Below the pieces are notes generated by a model that was not told the DNA's origin, ran no database searches, and worked only from the letters and a program-made list of their open reading frames with translations. This document shows positions 1 to 9,228 of a stretch of 64,000 nucleotides of DNA, in pieces; position 1 is the stretch's first letter; every line of letters starts with the position of its first letter. The stretch comes from Streptomyces leeuwenhoekii (lineage in GTDB: Bacteria > Actinomycetota > Actinomycetes > Streptomycetales > Streptomycetaceae), in the NCBI RefSeq assembly GCF_001013905.1, contig NZ_LN831790.1, positions 6,524,001 through 6,588,000 on the forward strand. Reading direction: 5' to 3'. A program made the translations under genes and the position numbers.

Positions 1-1
1 C

Positions 2-85
2 GCGCTGCTGCCCGTCCTCGCCTTCTTCCTGGCGTTCCAGCGCTATCTCATCGACGGCATGGCGACGTCCGGTCTGAAGGGCTGA
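2..85 (+). CDS. Carbohydrate ABC transporter permease, C-terminal end (partial)
   Basis: The first bases hold the last 27 codons of a gene that begins before the window. The peptide is one hydrophobic helix followed by FQRYLIDGMATSGLKG and a stop. That ending is the usual C-terminus of MalG-type permeases of sugar ABC importers, where the last helix is followed by a short tail containing RY, G and KG. It would form half of a membrane channel fed by an extracellular sugar-binding protein. The next gene starts 13 bases later and resembles YesL, which in Bacillus sits beside such transporters, so the two probably share an operon. Only the tail is visible, so the sugar cannot be read from it. Confidence 0.7.
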   Translation, partial: ALLPVLAFFLAFQRYLIDGMATSGLKG

Positions 86-98
86 GGTGGGTTCCGCC

Positions 99-698
99 AT
101 GACCGAGGCACGCGTGGAAGCCCGTACCGGGCGGGGGGAGTCCCTGCTGGGTGAGCGGTTCGCCGTGTTCGCCGAGTGCCTGCTCACCGGCGTGTGGATC
201 GCGGTGGCCTCGCTGCCCCTGGTCACCTACCCCGCGGCGTTCGCGGCCGGTGCGCGGCACCTCGGGCGCCGGCTCGCCCATGAACGCGGCGGCCTGCGGG
301 AGTTCGCGGCCGACTTCCGGTCGGCGCTGCGCGGCGGATGGCTCGTCGGCGCCGCCGGGTGGGCCGCCCTCGCGGCGGTGTGGGTGGACGTACAGGCCGT
401 GCGGGCCGGGCTGCCGGGCGGTCCGCTCGTGGGCGCCATCGGGGTGTCCGCCCTGATCGGGGCCGCCGTGGCCGGGTTGCGGGCGGCGGCCCTGTGGCGG
501 CCCGGAGCCTCCTGGCGGTCGCTGCTGGCGGGGGCCGCCCGCCGTACCGTCCTCGACCCCGCCGGGTCCTTCCTGATCGTCGGCGGACTGGCCGTGGTGG
601 TCTGCTCCGCGTGGTTCAGCGCGCCGCTGGCCGTCCCCGTGCTCGGAGCCGTCGCGGCGGCGGCCGTCGCCGTGGAGGAGCGGTACCGGCACCGCTGA
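99..698 (+). CDS. YesL/DUF624-like integral membrane protein
   Basis: Predicted 199-residue membrane protein with about four or five hydrophobic segments (near residues 30-50, 85-105, 115-135 and 155-195). The size, the N-terminal segment ending in a PLVTYPA-like motif and the position just after a sugar ABC permease resemble the YesL/DUF624 family, whose members accompany oligosaccharide importers; their biochemical role is unknown. The ATG at 99 is preferred because GAGG lies about 10 bases before it. An in-frame GTG at 87 would put the start on top of that ribosome site. The assignment rests on architecture and context, because the family is poorly conserved in sequence. Confidence 0.55.
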   Translation: MTEARVEARTGRGESLLGERFAVFAECLLTGVWIAVASLPLVTYPAAFAAGARHLGRRLAHERGGLREFAADFRSALRGGWLVGAAGWAALAAVWVDVQAVRAGLPGGPLVGAIGVSALIGAAVAGLRAAALWRPGASWRSLLAGAARRTVLDPAGSFLIVGGLAVVVCSAWFSAPLAVPVLGAVAAAAVAVEERYRHR

Positions 699-905
699 CG
701 GGCGGTGCCCCGGACCGGCGCGTTCCGCCCCGACCGCCCCGGCCGACGCTCCCACCTGCCCGGCCGCCCCGGCCGACGGTGCCACCCCCACCGGGCCGGT
801 GCCCCGGGCGCCGCGCGTTGCTCTGTCATGCACCTGTCCAAAGCGTCCGTCCCCCTGTCCTGACACGTACGACGTCCCTCGCGCACGGAACGGAAAGGAA
901 AGGCC

Positions 906-3644
906 ATGTCCCCCATCCCCCGCAGATCCCTCCTCAAGGCCGCCGCGGTCGCCGGAGCCGCCGCCCAGTTCAGCTGGGCCCTGGGGGCCCGGGAGGCGCA
1001 GGCCGCGCCCCGGGCCGAGCAGACCGACGCCGACCCCGTCGTCCTGGACTGGCTGGAGGACGGCGGCCTGGGCGCCGCCCCCGGCTCCACCGTCGGCGTC
1101 CCCTGGCCCCAGGGCGTCCACCGGGAGGACCAGACGTTCACGGTGACGGACGCCGGCGGCAAACCCGTACCCGTGCAGTCCTGGCCGCTCGCCTACTGGC
1201 CGGACGGCTCCCTGAAGTGGACCGCCCACGCCGTCGCCGCGGGGGACGGCGCGCTCACCCTCACGGCGGGGACGCCCGCCGCCCCCGAGAAGAAGGTCAC
1301 CGTCGACCGGCGCGGCGGCACCATCGACATATCGACCGGCGTCATCACCGCGAGGATCGGCACCTCCGGCGCCACGATCGTCAAGTCCGTCACCCGCGGC
1401 TCCACGGAGATCGCGAAGAACGGCCGCCTGGTGCTGCTGCGCCAGCCCGAGATCGAGGACGGCGACCAGGGCACGGTGAAGACCGAGCGCTTCGACGGCG
1501 CCGTCTCCGAGGCCGTCGTCGAGCAGGAGGGCCCCGTCCGCGCCGTCGTCCGCATCGACGGCAAGCACCGCCGGGGCGACCGCAGCTGGCTGCCGTTCTC
1601 CCTGCGCCTGTACTTCTACGCGGGCGCCGACTCCTTCCGCATGGTGCACACCATCACCTACGACGGCACCCAGGAGCCGGGCAAGGCGAGCGGCGACTTC
1701 GTCCGCGGCCTCGGCGTCCGCTTCAGCGTGCCGATGCGCGACGAGAGCTACGACCGGCACGTCCGCATCGGCGGCGAGGGCACCGGCCTGCTCCGCGAGG
1801 CCGTCAAGGGCATCACGGGACTGCGCCGCGACCCGGGCGCGGCCGTCCAGGCGGCCCAGTACGAGGGGAAGAAGCTGCCCGACCCGTCCACCTGGGACCA
1901 GCGGGTCACCACCCGCCTGCAGTACATCCCCGAATGGGGCGACTACACCCTCTCCCAGCTCTCCGCCGACGGTTTCACCGTCCGCAAGCGCACCAAGAAG
2001 GGGTACGGCTGGATCGGCGCCGGCGGCGGCCGGCGCGCCTCCGGATTCGGGTACGTCGGTGGGGTGAGCGGCGGCCTGTCCTTCGGGCTGCGCGACTTCT
2101 GGGAGAAGTTCCCCGCCCAGCTCGACATCCGCGGCGCCCACACCGACGAGGCCGAGGTCACCCTCTGGCTCTGGTCGCCCGAGGCGCCCCCCATGGACCT
2201 GCGCTTCTACCACGACGGCCTGGGCCAGGACACCTTCGCCGAACAGCTCGAGGGCCTCAACATCACCTACGAGGACTACGAGCCCGGGTTCGGCACCCCC
2301 TACGGCATCGCCCGCACCTCCGAGCTGCTGTTCTGGGCCAACGCCGCCACCCCCGGCGCCGAGGAGCTCGCCCGGCAGGTCGAGGCCGTCCGCGTGCTCC
2401 CGCAGCTCGCCGCCCCGCCGAAGCAGCTCATCAAGGCCCGGGTCTTCGGCCCCGGCCTGTTCGCCGAGCCCGACCGCTCCACCCCGGCCAAGGCGAAGAT
2501 CGAGGACCACCTCGACTTCCTCTTCACCTATTACAAGGACCAGGTGGAGATGCGCCGCTGGTACGGCTTCTGGGACTACGGCGACATCATGCACACCTAC
2601 GACACCGTGCGGCACCAGTGGCGCTACGACGTCGGGGGCTACGCCTGGGACAACTCCGAGCTCTCCCCGGACCTATGGCTCTGGTACGCGTACCTCAGAA
2701 GCGGCCGCGCCGACATCTTCCGCTTCGCCGAGGCGATGACCCGGCACACCGGCGAGGTCGACGTCTACCACCTCGGCAAGTGGGCCGGCCTCGGCACCCG
2801 GCACGGCGTGCAGCACTACGCCGACAGCGCCAAGCAGCAGCGCATCGCCAACACCACCTACCGGCGCTACTACTACTACCTCACCGCCGACGAACGCGTC
2901 GGCGACCTCATGCACGCCAACGTCGACTCCGACGAGACCTTCCTCGTCCTGGACCCGCAGCGCAAGGTGCGCCCCGACCCCGACTACCAGCCCGACCCGC
3001 ACGCCCTGTCCATCGGCTTCGGCACCGACTGGAGCGGCCTGGTGTCGGCGTGGCTCACCGAGTGGGAGCGCAAGGGCCCCAAGTGGGAGAAGGCCCGCGC
3101 CCGCGTGCTGTCCACCATGGAGACGATCGCGGCCCAGCCCAACGGGTTCGTGCAGGGCAGCGGCCTGTACGACCTGGACACCGGCCGGTTCGCCGTCGCG
3201 GACAAGCCGGCGGTCTCCGTCTCCCACCTGTCGGCGGTCTTCGGCCTGAACGAGCTGTGCGCCGAGCTCATCGACCTGGTCGACATGCCCGCGTTCAAGG
3301 AGGCGTACCTCGACTACTGCCGCTACTTCAACGCCACCAAGGCCGAACAGGCGGCGCGGTACGGCAGCAACTTCGGCTCCCTGATCCTCTTCCAGGGCCA
3401 CTCGCGCCTGGACGCCTACGCGGCCGTCCAGACCGGTGACGAGAAGCTGGCCAGGCGCGCCTGGGACAAGTTCTACAACTCCGACGGCTACAAGGAGTCG
3501 GCGCCCTGGCGGACGGAGCGGCTGAGCGGCCCGGTCACCCTGGTGCCGGGCAGCGAGGCACCCTGGGTGTCCACCAACGACACCGCCCTGTACGGCCTCG
3601 CCGCCATCGAGAACCTGGCGCTGCTCGGGGACAGGATGCCGTAG
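906..3644 (+). CDS. Secreted exo-rhamnogalacturonan lyase-like protein (PL26/YetA family), Tat-exported
   Basis: A 912-residue protein beginning with a twin-arginine signal (PRRSLLKAAAVAGAAA) and a likely cleavage site after AQA near residue 34. The following region, with GVPWPQG and SWPLAYWPDGSLKWT, matches my recollection of the N-terminal domain of the PcRGLX/YetA-like exo-rhamnogalacturonan lyase family (polysaccharide lyase family 26). The rest is rich in Trp, Tyr and His, as in large carbohydrate-active enzymes. It would release unsaturated galacturonosyl-rhamnose from the pectin backbone outside the cell. The ATG follows AAGGAAAGG. The upstream permease and YesL-like gene fit, since yesL, rhamnogalacturonan importers and yetA-type genes are associated in Bacillus. 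Substrate and activity are inferred from family resemblance only. Confidence 0.65.
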   Translation: MSPIPRRSLLKAAAVAGAAAQFSWALGAREAQAAPRAEQTDADPVVLDWLEDGGLGAAPGSTVGVPWPQGVHREDQTFTVTDAGGKPVPVQSWPLAYWPDGSLKWTAHAVAAGDGALTLTAGTPAAPEKKVTVDRRGGTIDISTGVITARIGTSGATIVKSVTRGSTEIAKNGRLVLLRQPEIEDGDQGTVKTERFDGAVSEAVVEQEGPVRAVVRIDGKHRRGDRSWLPFSLRLYFYAGADSFRMVHTITYDGTQEPGKASGDFVRGLGVRFSVPMRDESYDRHVRIGGEGTGLLREAVKGITGLRRDPGAAVQAAQYEGKKLPDPSTWDQRVTTRLQYIPEWGDYTLSQLSADGFTVRKRTKKGYGWIGAGGGRRASGFGYVGGVSGGLSFGLRDFWEKFPAQLDIRGAHTDEAEVTLWLWSPEAPPMDLRFYHDGLGQDTFAEQLEGLNITYEDYEPGFGTPYGIARTSELLFWANAATPGAEELARQVEAVRVLPQLAAPPKQLIKARVFGPGLFAEPDRSTPAKAKIEDHLDFLFTYYKDQVEMRRWYGFWDYGDIMHTYDTVRHQWRYDVGGYAWDNSELSPDLWLWYAYLRSGRADIFRFAEAMTRHTGEVDVYHLGKWAGLGTRHGVQHYADSAKQQRIANTTYRRYYYYLTADERVGDLMHANVDSDETFLVLDPQRKVRPDPDYQPDPHALSIGFGTDWSGLVSAWLTEWERKGPKWEKARARVLSTMETIAAQPNGFVQGSGLYDLDTGRFAVADKPAVSVSHLSAVFGLNELCAELIDLVDMPAFKEAYLDYCRYFNATKAEQAARYGSNFGSLILFQGHSRLDAYAAVQTGDEKLARRAWDKFYNSDGYKESAPWRTERLSGPVTLVPGSEAPWVSTNDTALYGLAAIENLALLGDRMP

Positions 3645-3685
3645 CGGCACGGCACGGGTACGGGCCGGGTGGGAACACGGACCCC

Positions 3686-4132
3686 ATGGACTGGAACCAC
3701 TACCGCTTCCGCAGTCTGTGGGCCCTGCCCGCGCCCGCCCCGGCCGTCTACCGGGCCCTGGAGCGGGTCGACCACTATCCCCGCTGGTGGCGCCAGGTAC
3801 GCGAGGTCGCCCGGCTCGGCGACGCCGGCGGGATAGTCCGGGTCCGCTCCCTCCTGCCGTACGACCTGACCACCACCCTGCGCGAGCGGCGGCGCGACCC
3901 GCGGGCCGGGATCCTGGAGGTCGAGCTGTCCGGTGACATCGAGGGCTGGGCACGCTGGACGGTCGACGCCCGGGGCTCCGGCGCGCTCGCCCGCTACGAG
4001 CAGGTCGTCGAGGTGCGCAAACCGCTGCTGCGGCGGCTGGCGGTCCCCGGGCGCCCGGCCTTCCACGCCAACCACACGCTGATGATGCGGGCGGGGCGGC
4101 GCGGACTGGCCTCCTATCTGGCGGCGGTTTGA
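3686..4132 (+). CDS. SRPBCC/START-like (polyketide cyclase-type) protein
   Basis: A 148-residue protein with the pattern of the SRPBCC helix-grip fold: an N-terminal strand (YRFRSLWAL), then PAPAVYRALERVDHYPRWW, where VYRAL and the Trp pair resemble the first helices of START-like domains, then alternating strands and a long C-terminal helix. Proteins of this fold bind hydrophobic ligands in an internal cavity. No ligand can be named. There is no signal peptide, so it is probably cytoplasmic. It starts 41 bases after the lyase gene, and its stop codon overlaps the -35 region of the following tRNA promoter. The family assignment is from sequence pattern only. Confidence 0.6.
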   Translation: MDWNHYRFRSLWALPAPAPAVYRALERVDHYPRWWRQVREVARLGDAGGIVRVRSLLPYDLTTTLRERRRDPRAGILEVELSGDIEGWARWTVDARGSGALARYEQVVEVRKPLLRRLAVPGRPAFHANHTLMMRAGRRGLASYLAAV

Positions 4133-4158
4133 AGGAAACGCGCCGGGGCCTGTATTGT
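4129..4158 (+). promoter_or_regulatory. Promoter of the tRNA-Val gene
   Basis: TTGAAG at 4129-4134 and TATTGT at 4153-4158 are separated by 18 bases, a good match to a vegetative (HrdB-type) promoter. The -10 element ends 13 bases before the mature tRNA 5' end. The -35 hexamer overlaps the TGA of the preceding gene. Confidence 0.6.
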
Positions 4159-4171
4159 TCAGTGCGTTCCC

Positions 4172-4243
4172 GGGCGATTAGCTCAGCGGGAGAGCGCTTC
4201 GTTCACACCGAAGAGGTCACTGGTTCGATCCCAGTATCGCCCA
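4172..4243 (+). tRNA. tRNA-Val (anticodon CAC)
   Basis: A 72-base cloverleaf. The acceptor strands GGGCGAT and ATCGCCC pair over 7 bases with discriminator A. The D-stem is GCTC/GAGC. The anticodon stem CTTCG/CGAAG encloses the loop TTCACAC, giving anticodon CAC, which reads GTG (valine). The T-loop GTTCGATCC is standard. The 3' CCA is not encoded and must be added after transcription. The gene stands alone, with its own promoter upstream and a hairpin terminator beginning 8 bases downstream. GTG is one of the most used valine codons in such GC-rich genomes. Confidence 0.95.
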
Positions 4244-4250
4244 CGATCGC

Positions 4251-4300
4251 GAGAGCGACGCAGGTCCGCGGAAGACGCGGACCGCGTCGCTCTCTTCGTT
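4251..4300 (+). terminator. Terminator after tRNA-Val, also facing the exonuclease gene
   Basis: A two-tier hairpin. GAGAGCGACGC pairs with GCGTCGCTCTC (11 base pairs), and inside it GGTCCGCG pairs with CGCGGACC around a GAAGA loop. It is followed by TTCGTT. It lies between the tRNA and the convergent exonuclease gene and could stop transcription from both sides. Confidence 0.75.
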
Positions 4301-4339
4301 CCCGCGCGGCTTCACCGCGCGGCACACCCCCGCGACGGG

Positions 4340-5065
4340 TCACGCCGCCGCCGGCAGGTCCGGCCGCAGCGGCCAGGCCGGGTCCACCGGCTCCTCCGCG
4401 CCGTTGAGCGCGAACCACGCCTGCAGCCCCCGCGCCTGTGCCGCGTGCCACACCGCCTGCAGCGTGTGCAGCTCGGCGGGGGACAGGCCCTCCAGCCGGG
4501 AGGCGAAACGGCGCCCCACCGCCCGTACGACCTCCAGCGCGGCCTGCGCGTCCGCCGCCGCGTCGTGCGCGCCCTCCAGCGGGACACCGTAGTGCGCGCA
4601 CAGATCGGCGAGGGTGCGGCGGCCCCTGCGGTAGCGGTCGAGCTGCTTGTCCAGCACCCGCGGATCCAGGACGTACAGCGGCGTCCGCTCGAACCAGCGG
4701 CTCAGCGGCGAGGCGCGGTGCCGGCGCAACTCCCGGTCCAGCAGCGTCAGATCGAACGGCGCGTTCATCACCACCAGCGGACGCCCGACGCCCGCCTGCT
4801 CGGCCAGCGTCTGCGCTATCTCGTACATCACCGGCGCCGGCCAGCGGCCGTTGTGCTGCAGATGCTCCTCCGTCAGCCCGTGCACCTCCGTCGCCGCCCG
4901 CGGAACCGGCACACCCGGGTTCACCAGCCAGCGCGTCACCCGCGGGCGGACGCCGGGGGCGTCCTGGACGACGACGGCGGCCGACACGATCCGGTCGCTC
5001 TCCACGTCCACGCCCGTGGTCTCGGTGTCGAACGCGGCCAGGGGCCCTTCATACCAGTACGCCAT
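4340..5065 (-). CDS. DnaQ-like 3'-5' exonuclease (DEDDh family)
   Basis: A 241-residue exonuclease of the DnaQ/RNase T superfamily. Exo I is AAFDTETTGVD (Asp13 and Glu15 bind metal). Exo II is the NAPFDLTLLDREL segment, and Exo III is HDAAADAQAAL with the catalytic His and Asp. This arrangement is the proofreading epsilon-type fold, which removes nucleotides from DNA or RNA 3' ends. The protein is stand-alone, not fused to a polymerase. The start MAYWYEGPL is chosen because the conserved fold begins at once there. Upstream in-frame codons (GTG two codons earlier, and a longer extension) give sequence with no domain. The target nucleic acid is unknown. Confidence 0.85.
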   Translation of the reverse strand: MAYWYEGPLAAFDTETTGVDVESDRIVSAAVVVQDAPGVRPRVTRWLVNPGVPVPRAATEVHGLTEEHLQHNGRWPAPVMYEIAQTLAEQAGVGRPLVVMNAPFDLTLLDRELRRHRASPLSRWFERTPLYVLDPRVLDKQLDRYRRGRRTLADLCAHYGVPLEGAHDAAADAQAALEVVRAVGRRFASRLEGLSPAELHTLQAVWHAAQARGLQAWFALNGAEEPVDPAWPLRPDLPAAA

Positions 5066-5243
5066 ACCCACCAACCCCTTGTTCACCTCTGGCAGTTGAC
5101 GCCCCGTCCGCTGCCCGTTCCGGTGATACCCGGGCTGTTTGCGCCGTACGCCGGAAGGAGACAACAGGAGTGCGGGTCCTCGCAGTTCAGGGAACCATGG
5201 CGCGTTCTCGCGCCTACGCGCCGGTCGCGCAAGGCTGTTGGTC

Positions 5244-6471
5244 ATGGCCATGGCGCAGCCCGAACGGAGCGGGCTGCTGCCCGGGCGCACGGCACTCACC
5301 CGCGGCTCGCTCGCCGCCACCGCCCGCATGGAGACGCTCCAGGTCGGCTATCTGCACGCCGTCGCGGCGGCGCCGCCGGACGTTACGGCCGCTGGACCCC
5401 GCCCGGCCCCGCGGGCCGCTCCACCAGCCTGCTGGTGCCCGTCGGCCGCGCCTTCCCCGACAGCGACGACCTGCTCGCCGAGGCGCTGCACGCCCTCTCC
5501 CGCAGCGGCACACCCGGCGCGCGCGAGATCTTCCTCGCCCTCACCCGGCCCGGCGACGAGGTCCGCTGGTGGCGCGAGACGCCCGCCGGACCCGCCGACG
5601 CGGCGCCCTGAAGCGCCGAGCAACACCTGCGCGCCGCCGCGCACCGGACACTGCTCGCCGCGGCGCTCGCCACCCGCGCCCGGGCCGGCTACCACGGCGC
5701 CCGGCACCGGCGCGCCGCCGCGGCGCTGCTGGAGGACGTCCTCGTGGGGCCCGCCTCCGGCGGCCGCGGCCTGGCGGCGTTCGTCCCCGTCACCCCCGGC
5801 CGCCCCCTCACCGTCCGCCTCCACCAAGTCCTGCGCGCCGCCCGCGAGGCCATCGACCGGGCACGGGCCGCCGGCGGCACGCACGCCTTCGACGAGGCCG
5901 TCGAAGCGGGCGTGAGCCATGAGCTGACCGAGGCCCTCGCCGCCCTGGTCCAGGGCACCCGGGGCGCCCGCGTCGCTGTCGCCTGGGCCCCGGCCGCCGG
6001 GTCCCCGAGGGCTGCTCAGCCGGCGCCGAGCCCGTCGAGTTCTCCCCCGGCGATCTGCCCGTGCTGCGCGAGGCCGGGGACCGCTACCTGCGGGCCGAAC
6101 CGTCCGTCCCGGTGCGGATCACCGGCACGGTGGTACGGATGAGCAGGTCCGGGCCGGCCGGCGCGGGCACCGTACGGCTGCGGGTGCTCGCCGGCGCCGA
6201 CGTCCCGCACGTGCGGACCACCCTCGACGAGGAGGCGTACCGGATCGCCGGGCACGCCCACCTCATGGGGCTGCCGGTGCGGGTGCACGGACGGCTGAAG
6301 AGCCGGGGCGGTTTCCGCCGGCTCACGGGAGCCGGCGGCGTGGCGCCGGTGCGGCTCGACGACGCCGAGCGGGACCGGCTGGCGAAGGCGCTCCAGGCGG
6401 ACCAGGAGAGCCCCGCCTTCTTCGGGGACGCCTGCGTGAAGGAGGCGTACGAGCCGGAGCCCGGGGACTGA
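5244..6471 (+). pseudogene. Broken conserved actinobacterial gene (two frameshifts and one stop)
   Basis: Reading from ATG 5244 gives MAMAQPERSGLLPGRTALT in one frame. Between about 5365 and 5430 the plausible protein moves to another frame (STSLLVPVGRAFPDSDDLL), reaches an in-frame TGA at 5609-5611, and continues in that frame after the stop (AEQHLRAAAHRTLLAAAL) to about 5995. It then shifts to a third frame ([19 protein letters not shown]) to a stop at 6469-6471. Joined, the pieces would give a protein of about 405 residues with no signal peptide or membrane segment. I do not recognise a domain. All segments have normal Streptomyces codon bias, so decay is recent or sequencing errors contribute. 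It lies directly before thrS. Confidence 0.7.
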
Positions 6472-6563
6472 TTTCGCCCAGGGGGGCCCGGGGTCGGTAC
6501 GATCGCATGCGTGCGTGCGCTCCGGTATGGCGCCGCGACCCCACCTTCAGTCAGGAGAGACCG

Positions 6564-8543
6564 GTGTCAGACGTCCGTGTGATCATCCAACGCGATTCCG
6601 AGCGGGAAGAACGCGTGGTGACGACGGGCACTACGGCCGCCGAGCTCTTCGCCGGCGAGCGCTCGATCGTCGCCGCGCGCGTGGGCGGCGAACTGAAGGA
6701 CCTCGGCTACGCGCTCGCCGACGGCGACGAGGTCGAGGGCGTCGAGATCTCCTCCGAGGACGGTCTGAACATCCTGCGCCACTCCACCGCGCACGTCATG
6801 GCGCAGGCCGTGCAGGAGCTCTTCCCCGAGGCCAAGCTGGGCATCGGCCCGCCCATCAAGGACGGCTTCTACTACGACTTCGACGTCAAGGAGCCCTTCA
6901 CCCCCGAGGACCTCAAGCGCATCGAGAAGAAGATGCAGGAGATCCAGAAGCGGGGCCAGCGCTTCTCCCGCCGCGTCACCACCGACGAGGCCGCCCGCGA
7001 GGAGCTGGCGGACGAGCCGTACAAGCTGGAGCTGATCGGCCTCAAGGGCAACGCCGCGCAGGCCGCCGACGGCGCCGACGCCGAGGTGGGCGCCGGTGAG
7101 CTGACCATCTACGACAACCTCGACGCCAAGACCGGCGAGCTGTGCTGGAAGGACCTGTGCCGCGGTCCGCACCTGCCGACCACGCGGAACATCCCGGCCT
7201 TCAAGCTGATGCGCTCGGCCGCCGCCTACTGGCGCGGCAGCGAGAAGAACCCGCAGCTCCAGCGCATCTACGGCACCGCCTGGCCGTCCAAGGACGAGCT
7301 GAAGGCGTACCTGGACTTCCTGGCCGAGGCCGAGAAGCGCGACCACCGCAAGCTCGGCGCCGAGCTGGACCTGTTCTCCTTCCCCGACGAGCTGGGCCCC
7401 GGCCTCGCGGTCTTCCACCCCAAGGGCGGTGTGATCCGCAAGGTCATGGAGGACTACTCGCGCCGCCGGCACGAGGTCTCCGGCTACGAGTTCGTGAACA
7501 CCCCGCACATCTCGAAGGAGCACCTCTTCGAGATCTCCGGGCATCTGCCGCACTACGCGGAGGGCATGTTCCCGCCCATCCAGTTCGACGAGCAGAACTA
7601 CCGCCTCAAGGCGATGAACTGCCCGATGCACAACCTGATCTTCAAGTCGCGCGGGCGTTCCTACCGTGAGCTGCCCCTGCGCCTCTTCGAGTTCGGGACC
7701 GTGTACCGGTACGAGAAGTCGGGCGTCGTGCACGGCCTGACCCGCTCGCGCGGCTTCACCCAGGACGACTCGCACATCTACTGCACCAAGGAGCAGATGC
7801 CCGAGGAGCTCGACACGCTCCTCACCTTCGTGCTCGACCTGCTGCGCGACTACGGCCTGACCGAGTTCGAGCTGGAGCTGTCCACCCGCGACGACTCCGA
7901 CAAGTTCATCGGCTCCGACGAGGACTGGGCGGAGGCCACGGAGGCGCTGCGCCAGGCGGCCGAGAAGCAGAATCTGCCGCTGGTTCCGGACCCGGGCGGC
8001 GCCGCCTACTACGGCCCGAAGATCTCGGTCCAGGCCAAGGACGCCATCGGCCGGTCCTGGCAGATGTCGACGATCCAGGTCGACTTCAACCAGCCCAAGC
8101 GGTTCAACCTGGAGTACACGGCGGCGGACGGCTCCCGCCGGCAGCCCGTCATGATCCACCGGGCGCTGTTCGGCTCCATCGAGCGCTTCTTCGGCGTGCT
8201 GCTGGAGCACTACGCGGGTGCCTTCCCGGCGTGGCTGGCGCCGGTGCAGGCGCTGGGCATCCCGATCGGGGACGCCCACGTGCCCTACCTCCAGGAGTTC
8301 GCCGAGAAGGCCCGGGCGGCCGGTCTGCGGGTCGAGGTCGACGCGTCCTCCGACCGTATGCAGAAGAAGATCCGCAACGCCCAGAAGCAGAAGGTGCCCT
8401 TCATGGTCATCGCGGGCGACGAGGACATGGCGAGCGGCGCCGTCTCCTTCCGCTACCGCGACGGTTCCCAGGAGAACGGCATCCCCGTCGACGAGGCCAT
8501 CGCGAAGATCGTGAAGGTGGTCGAGGAGCGGGCGCAGGTCTGA
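6564..8543 (+). CDS. thrS: Threonyl-tRNA synthetase
   Basis: Charges tRNA-Thr with threonine in the cytoplasm. The 659 residues show the full domain order: an N-terminal TGS domain (1-62), the editing SAD domain (about 90-240), the class II catalytic core and the C-terminal anticodon-binding domain (from about 540). The zinc site begins with MNCPMHN (Cys near 352), followed by motif 2 ([15 protein letters not shown]). The motif 3 and zinc His region lie in [15 protein letters not shown]. The GTG start is preferred because AGGAGA lies 5 bases upstream and the TGS domain starts immediately; an in-frame start at 6507 adds 19 residues without a domain. A strong hairpin follows the stop. Confidence 0.97.
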   Translation: MSDVRVIIQRDSEREERVVTTGTTAAELFAGERSIVAARVGGELKDLGYALADGDEVEGVEISSEDGLNILRHSTAHVMAQAVQELFPEAKLGIGPPIKDGFYYDFDVKEPFTPEDLKRIEKKMQEIQKRGQRFSRRVTTDEAAREELADEPYKLELIGLKGNAAQAADGADAEVGAGELTIYDNLDAKTGELCWKDLCRGPHLPTTRNIPAFKLMRSAAAYWRGSEKNPQLQRIYGTAWPSKDELKAYLDFLAEAEKRDHRKLGAELDLFSFPDELGPGLAVFHPKGGVIRKVMEDYSRRRHEVSGYEFVNTPHISKEHLFEISGHLPHYAEGMFPPIQFDEQNYRLKAMNCPMHNLIFKSRGRSYRELPLRLFEFGTVYRYEKSGVVHGLTRSRGFTQDDSHIYCTKEQMPEELDTLLTFVLDLLRDYGLTEFELELSTRDDSDKFIGSDEDWAEATEALRQAAEKQNLPLVPDPGGAAYYGPKISVQAKDAIGRSWQMSTIQVDFNQPKRFNLEYTAADGSRRQPVMIHRALFGSIERFFGVLLEHYAGAFPAWLAPVQALGIPIGDAHVPYLQEFAEKARAAGLRVEVDASSDRMQKKIRNAQKQKVPFMVIAGDEDMASGAVSFRYRDGSQENGIPVDEAIAKIVKVVEERAQV

Positions 8544-8557
8544 TCGCCGCGCGCACG

Positions 8558-8584
8558 GACCCCCGGGGAACCCCGGGGGTCTTT
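8558..8584 (+). terminator. Terminator or attenuator after thrS
   Basis: GACCCCCGGGG and CCCCGGGGGTC form an 11-base-pair inverted repeat separated by AA and followed by TTT. It lies 15 bases after the thrS stop and 37 bases before the HIT gene, so it may reduce rather than abolish read-through. Confidence 0.7.
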
Positions 8585-8620
8585 GCCGTGCCCCCACGGC
8601 TACGCCATATGCTGCACTGC

Positions 8621-9166
8621 ATGACGAGTGAGCCGGAGCAGCAGCTGGGAGTGGGGACGCAGGACGCGTTCCAGCGCCTGTGGACGCCCCACCGGATGGC
8701 CTACATCCAGGGCGAGAACAAGCCGAGCGGCCCCGGGGCCGACGACGGGTGCCCCTTCTGCTCGATCCCGGCCAAGTCCGACGAGGACGGGCTGATCGTC
8801 AAACGCGGTGAGCAGGTCTTCGCGGTGCTCAACCTGTACCCGTACAACGGCGGCCACCTGATGACCGTGCCGTACCGCCATGTCGCCGACTACACCGATC
8901 TGACCGAGGCGGAGACGGCCGAGCTGGCAGAGCTGACCAAGCAGGCGATGACGGCTCTGCGCACCGCCTCCGGCGCCCACGGCTTCAACATCGGCATGAA
9001 CCAGGGCTCGGTGGCCGGGGCCGGTATCGCCGCCCACCTCCACCAGCACATCGTCCCCCGCTGGGGTGGCGACACCAACTTCATGCCGGTCGTCGGCCAC
9101 ACCAAGGTGCTGCCGCAGTTGCTGGGGGACACGCGGAAGATGCTGGCGGAGGCCTGGCCCTCCTGA
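8621..9166 (+). CDS. HIT-family hydrolase, probable Ap4A phosphorylase
   Basis: A 181-residue histidine-triad protein. The triad HLHQHIVPRW is at residues 139-148, with the central His as nucleophile. An N-terminal CPFC pair (44-47) suggests a metal site. The NIGMNQGSVAGAGIAAH segment forms the phosphate-binding loop. The order thrS-HIT-PIP synthase-acyltransferase-PimA matches Mycobacterium tuberculosis, where the HIT protein Rv2613c is a diadenosine tetraphosphate phosphorylase. Aminoacyl-tRNA synthetases make Ap4A as a by-product, so lying next to thrS is functionally sensible. ATG 8621 is used; an in-frame ATG four codons upstream is possible. Confidence 0.88.
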   Translation: MTSEPEQQLGVGTQDAFQRLWTPHRMAYIQGENKPSGPGADDGCPFCSIPAKSDEDGLIVKRGEQVFAVLNLYPYNGGHLMTVPYRHVADYTDLTEAETAELAELTKQAMTALRTASGAHGFNIGMNQGSVAGAGIAAHLHQHIVPRWGGDTNFMPVVGHTKVLPQLLGDTRKMLAEAWPS

Positions 9167-9174
9167 GGCAGCGG

Positions 9175-9201
9175 CCGGTGCCCTCGCGGGGAGGGCACCG
9201 G
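9175..9201. terminator. Bidirectional terminator hairpin
   Basis: CCGGTGCCCTC and GAGGGCACCGG pair perfectly over 11 bases around a GCGGG loop. It lies between the stops of the HIT gene and the convergent membrane-protein gene and can serve both. No T-run follows, which is common in this genus. Confidence 0.65.
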
Positions 9202-9228
9202 ACCGGGAGCTCGACCCGGACGACGGGG

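Noticed and set aside
4129..4407. An open frame running through the tRNA-Val gene
   Set aside because: It contains the tRNA and its terminator, so any protein would be an artefact.
5170..5922. A single intact gene read from GTG 5170 in place of the broken gene
   Set aside because: That frame gives Arg/Pro/Ala-rich sequence without pattern. The coherent protein appears only when the three frames are joined.
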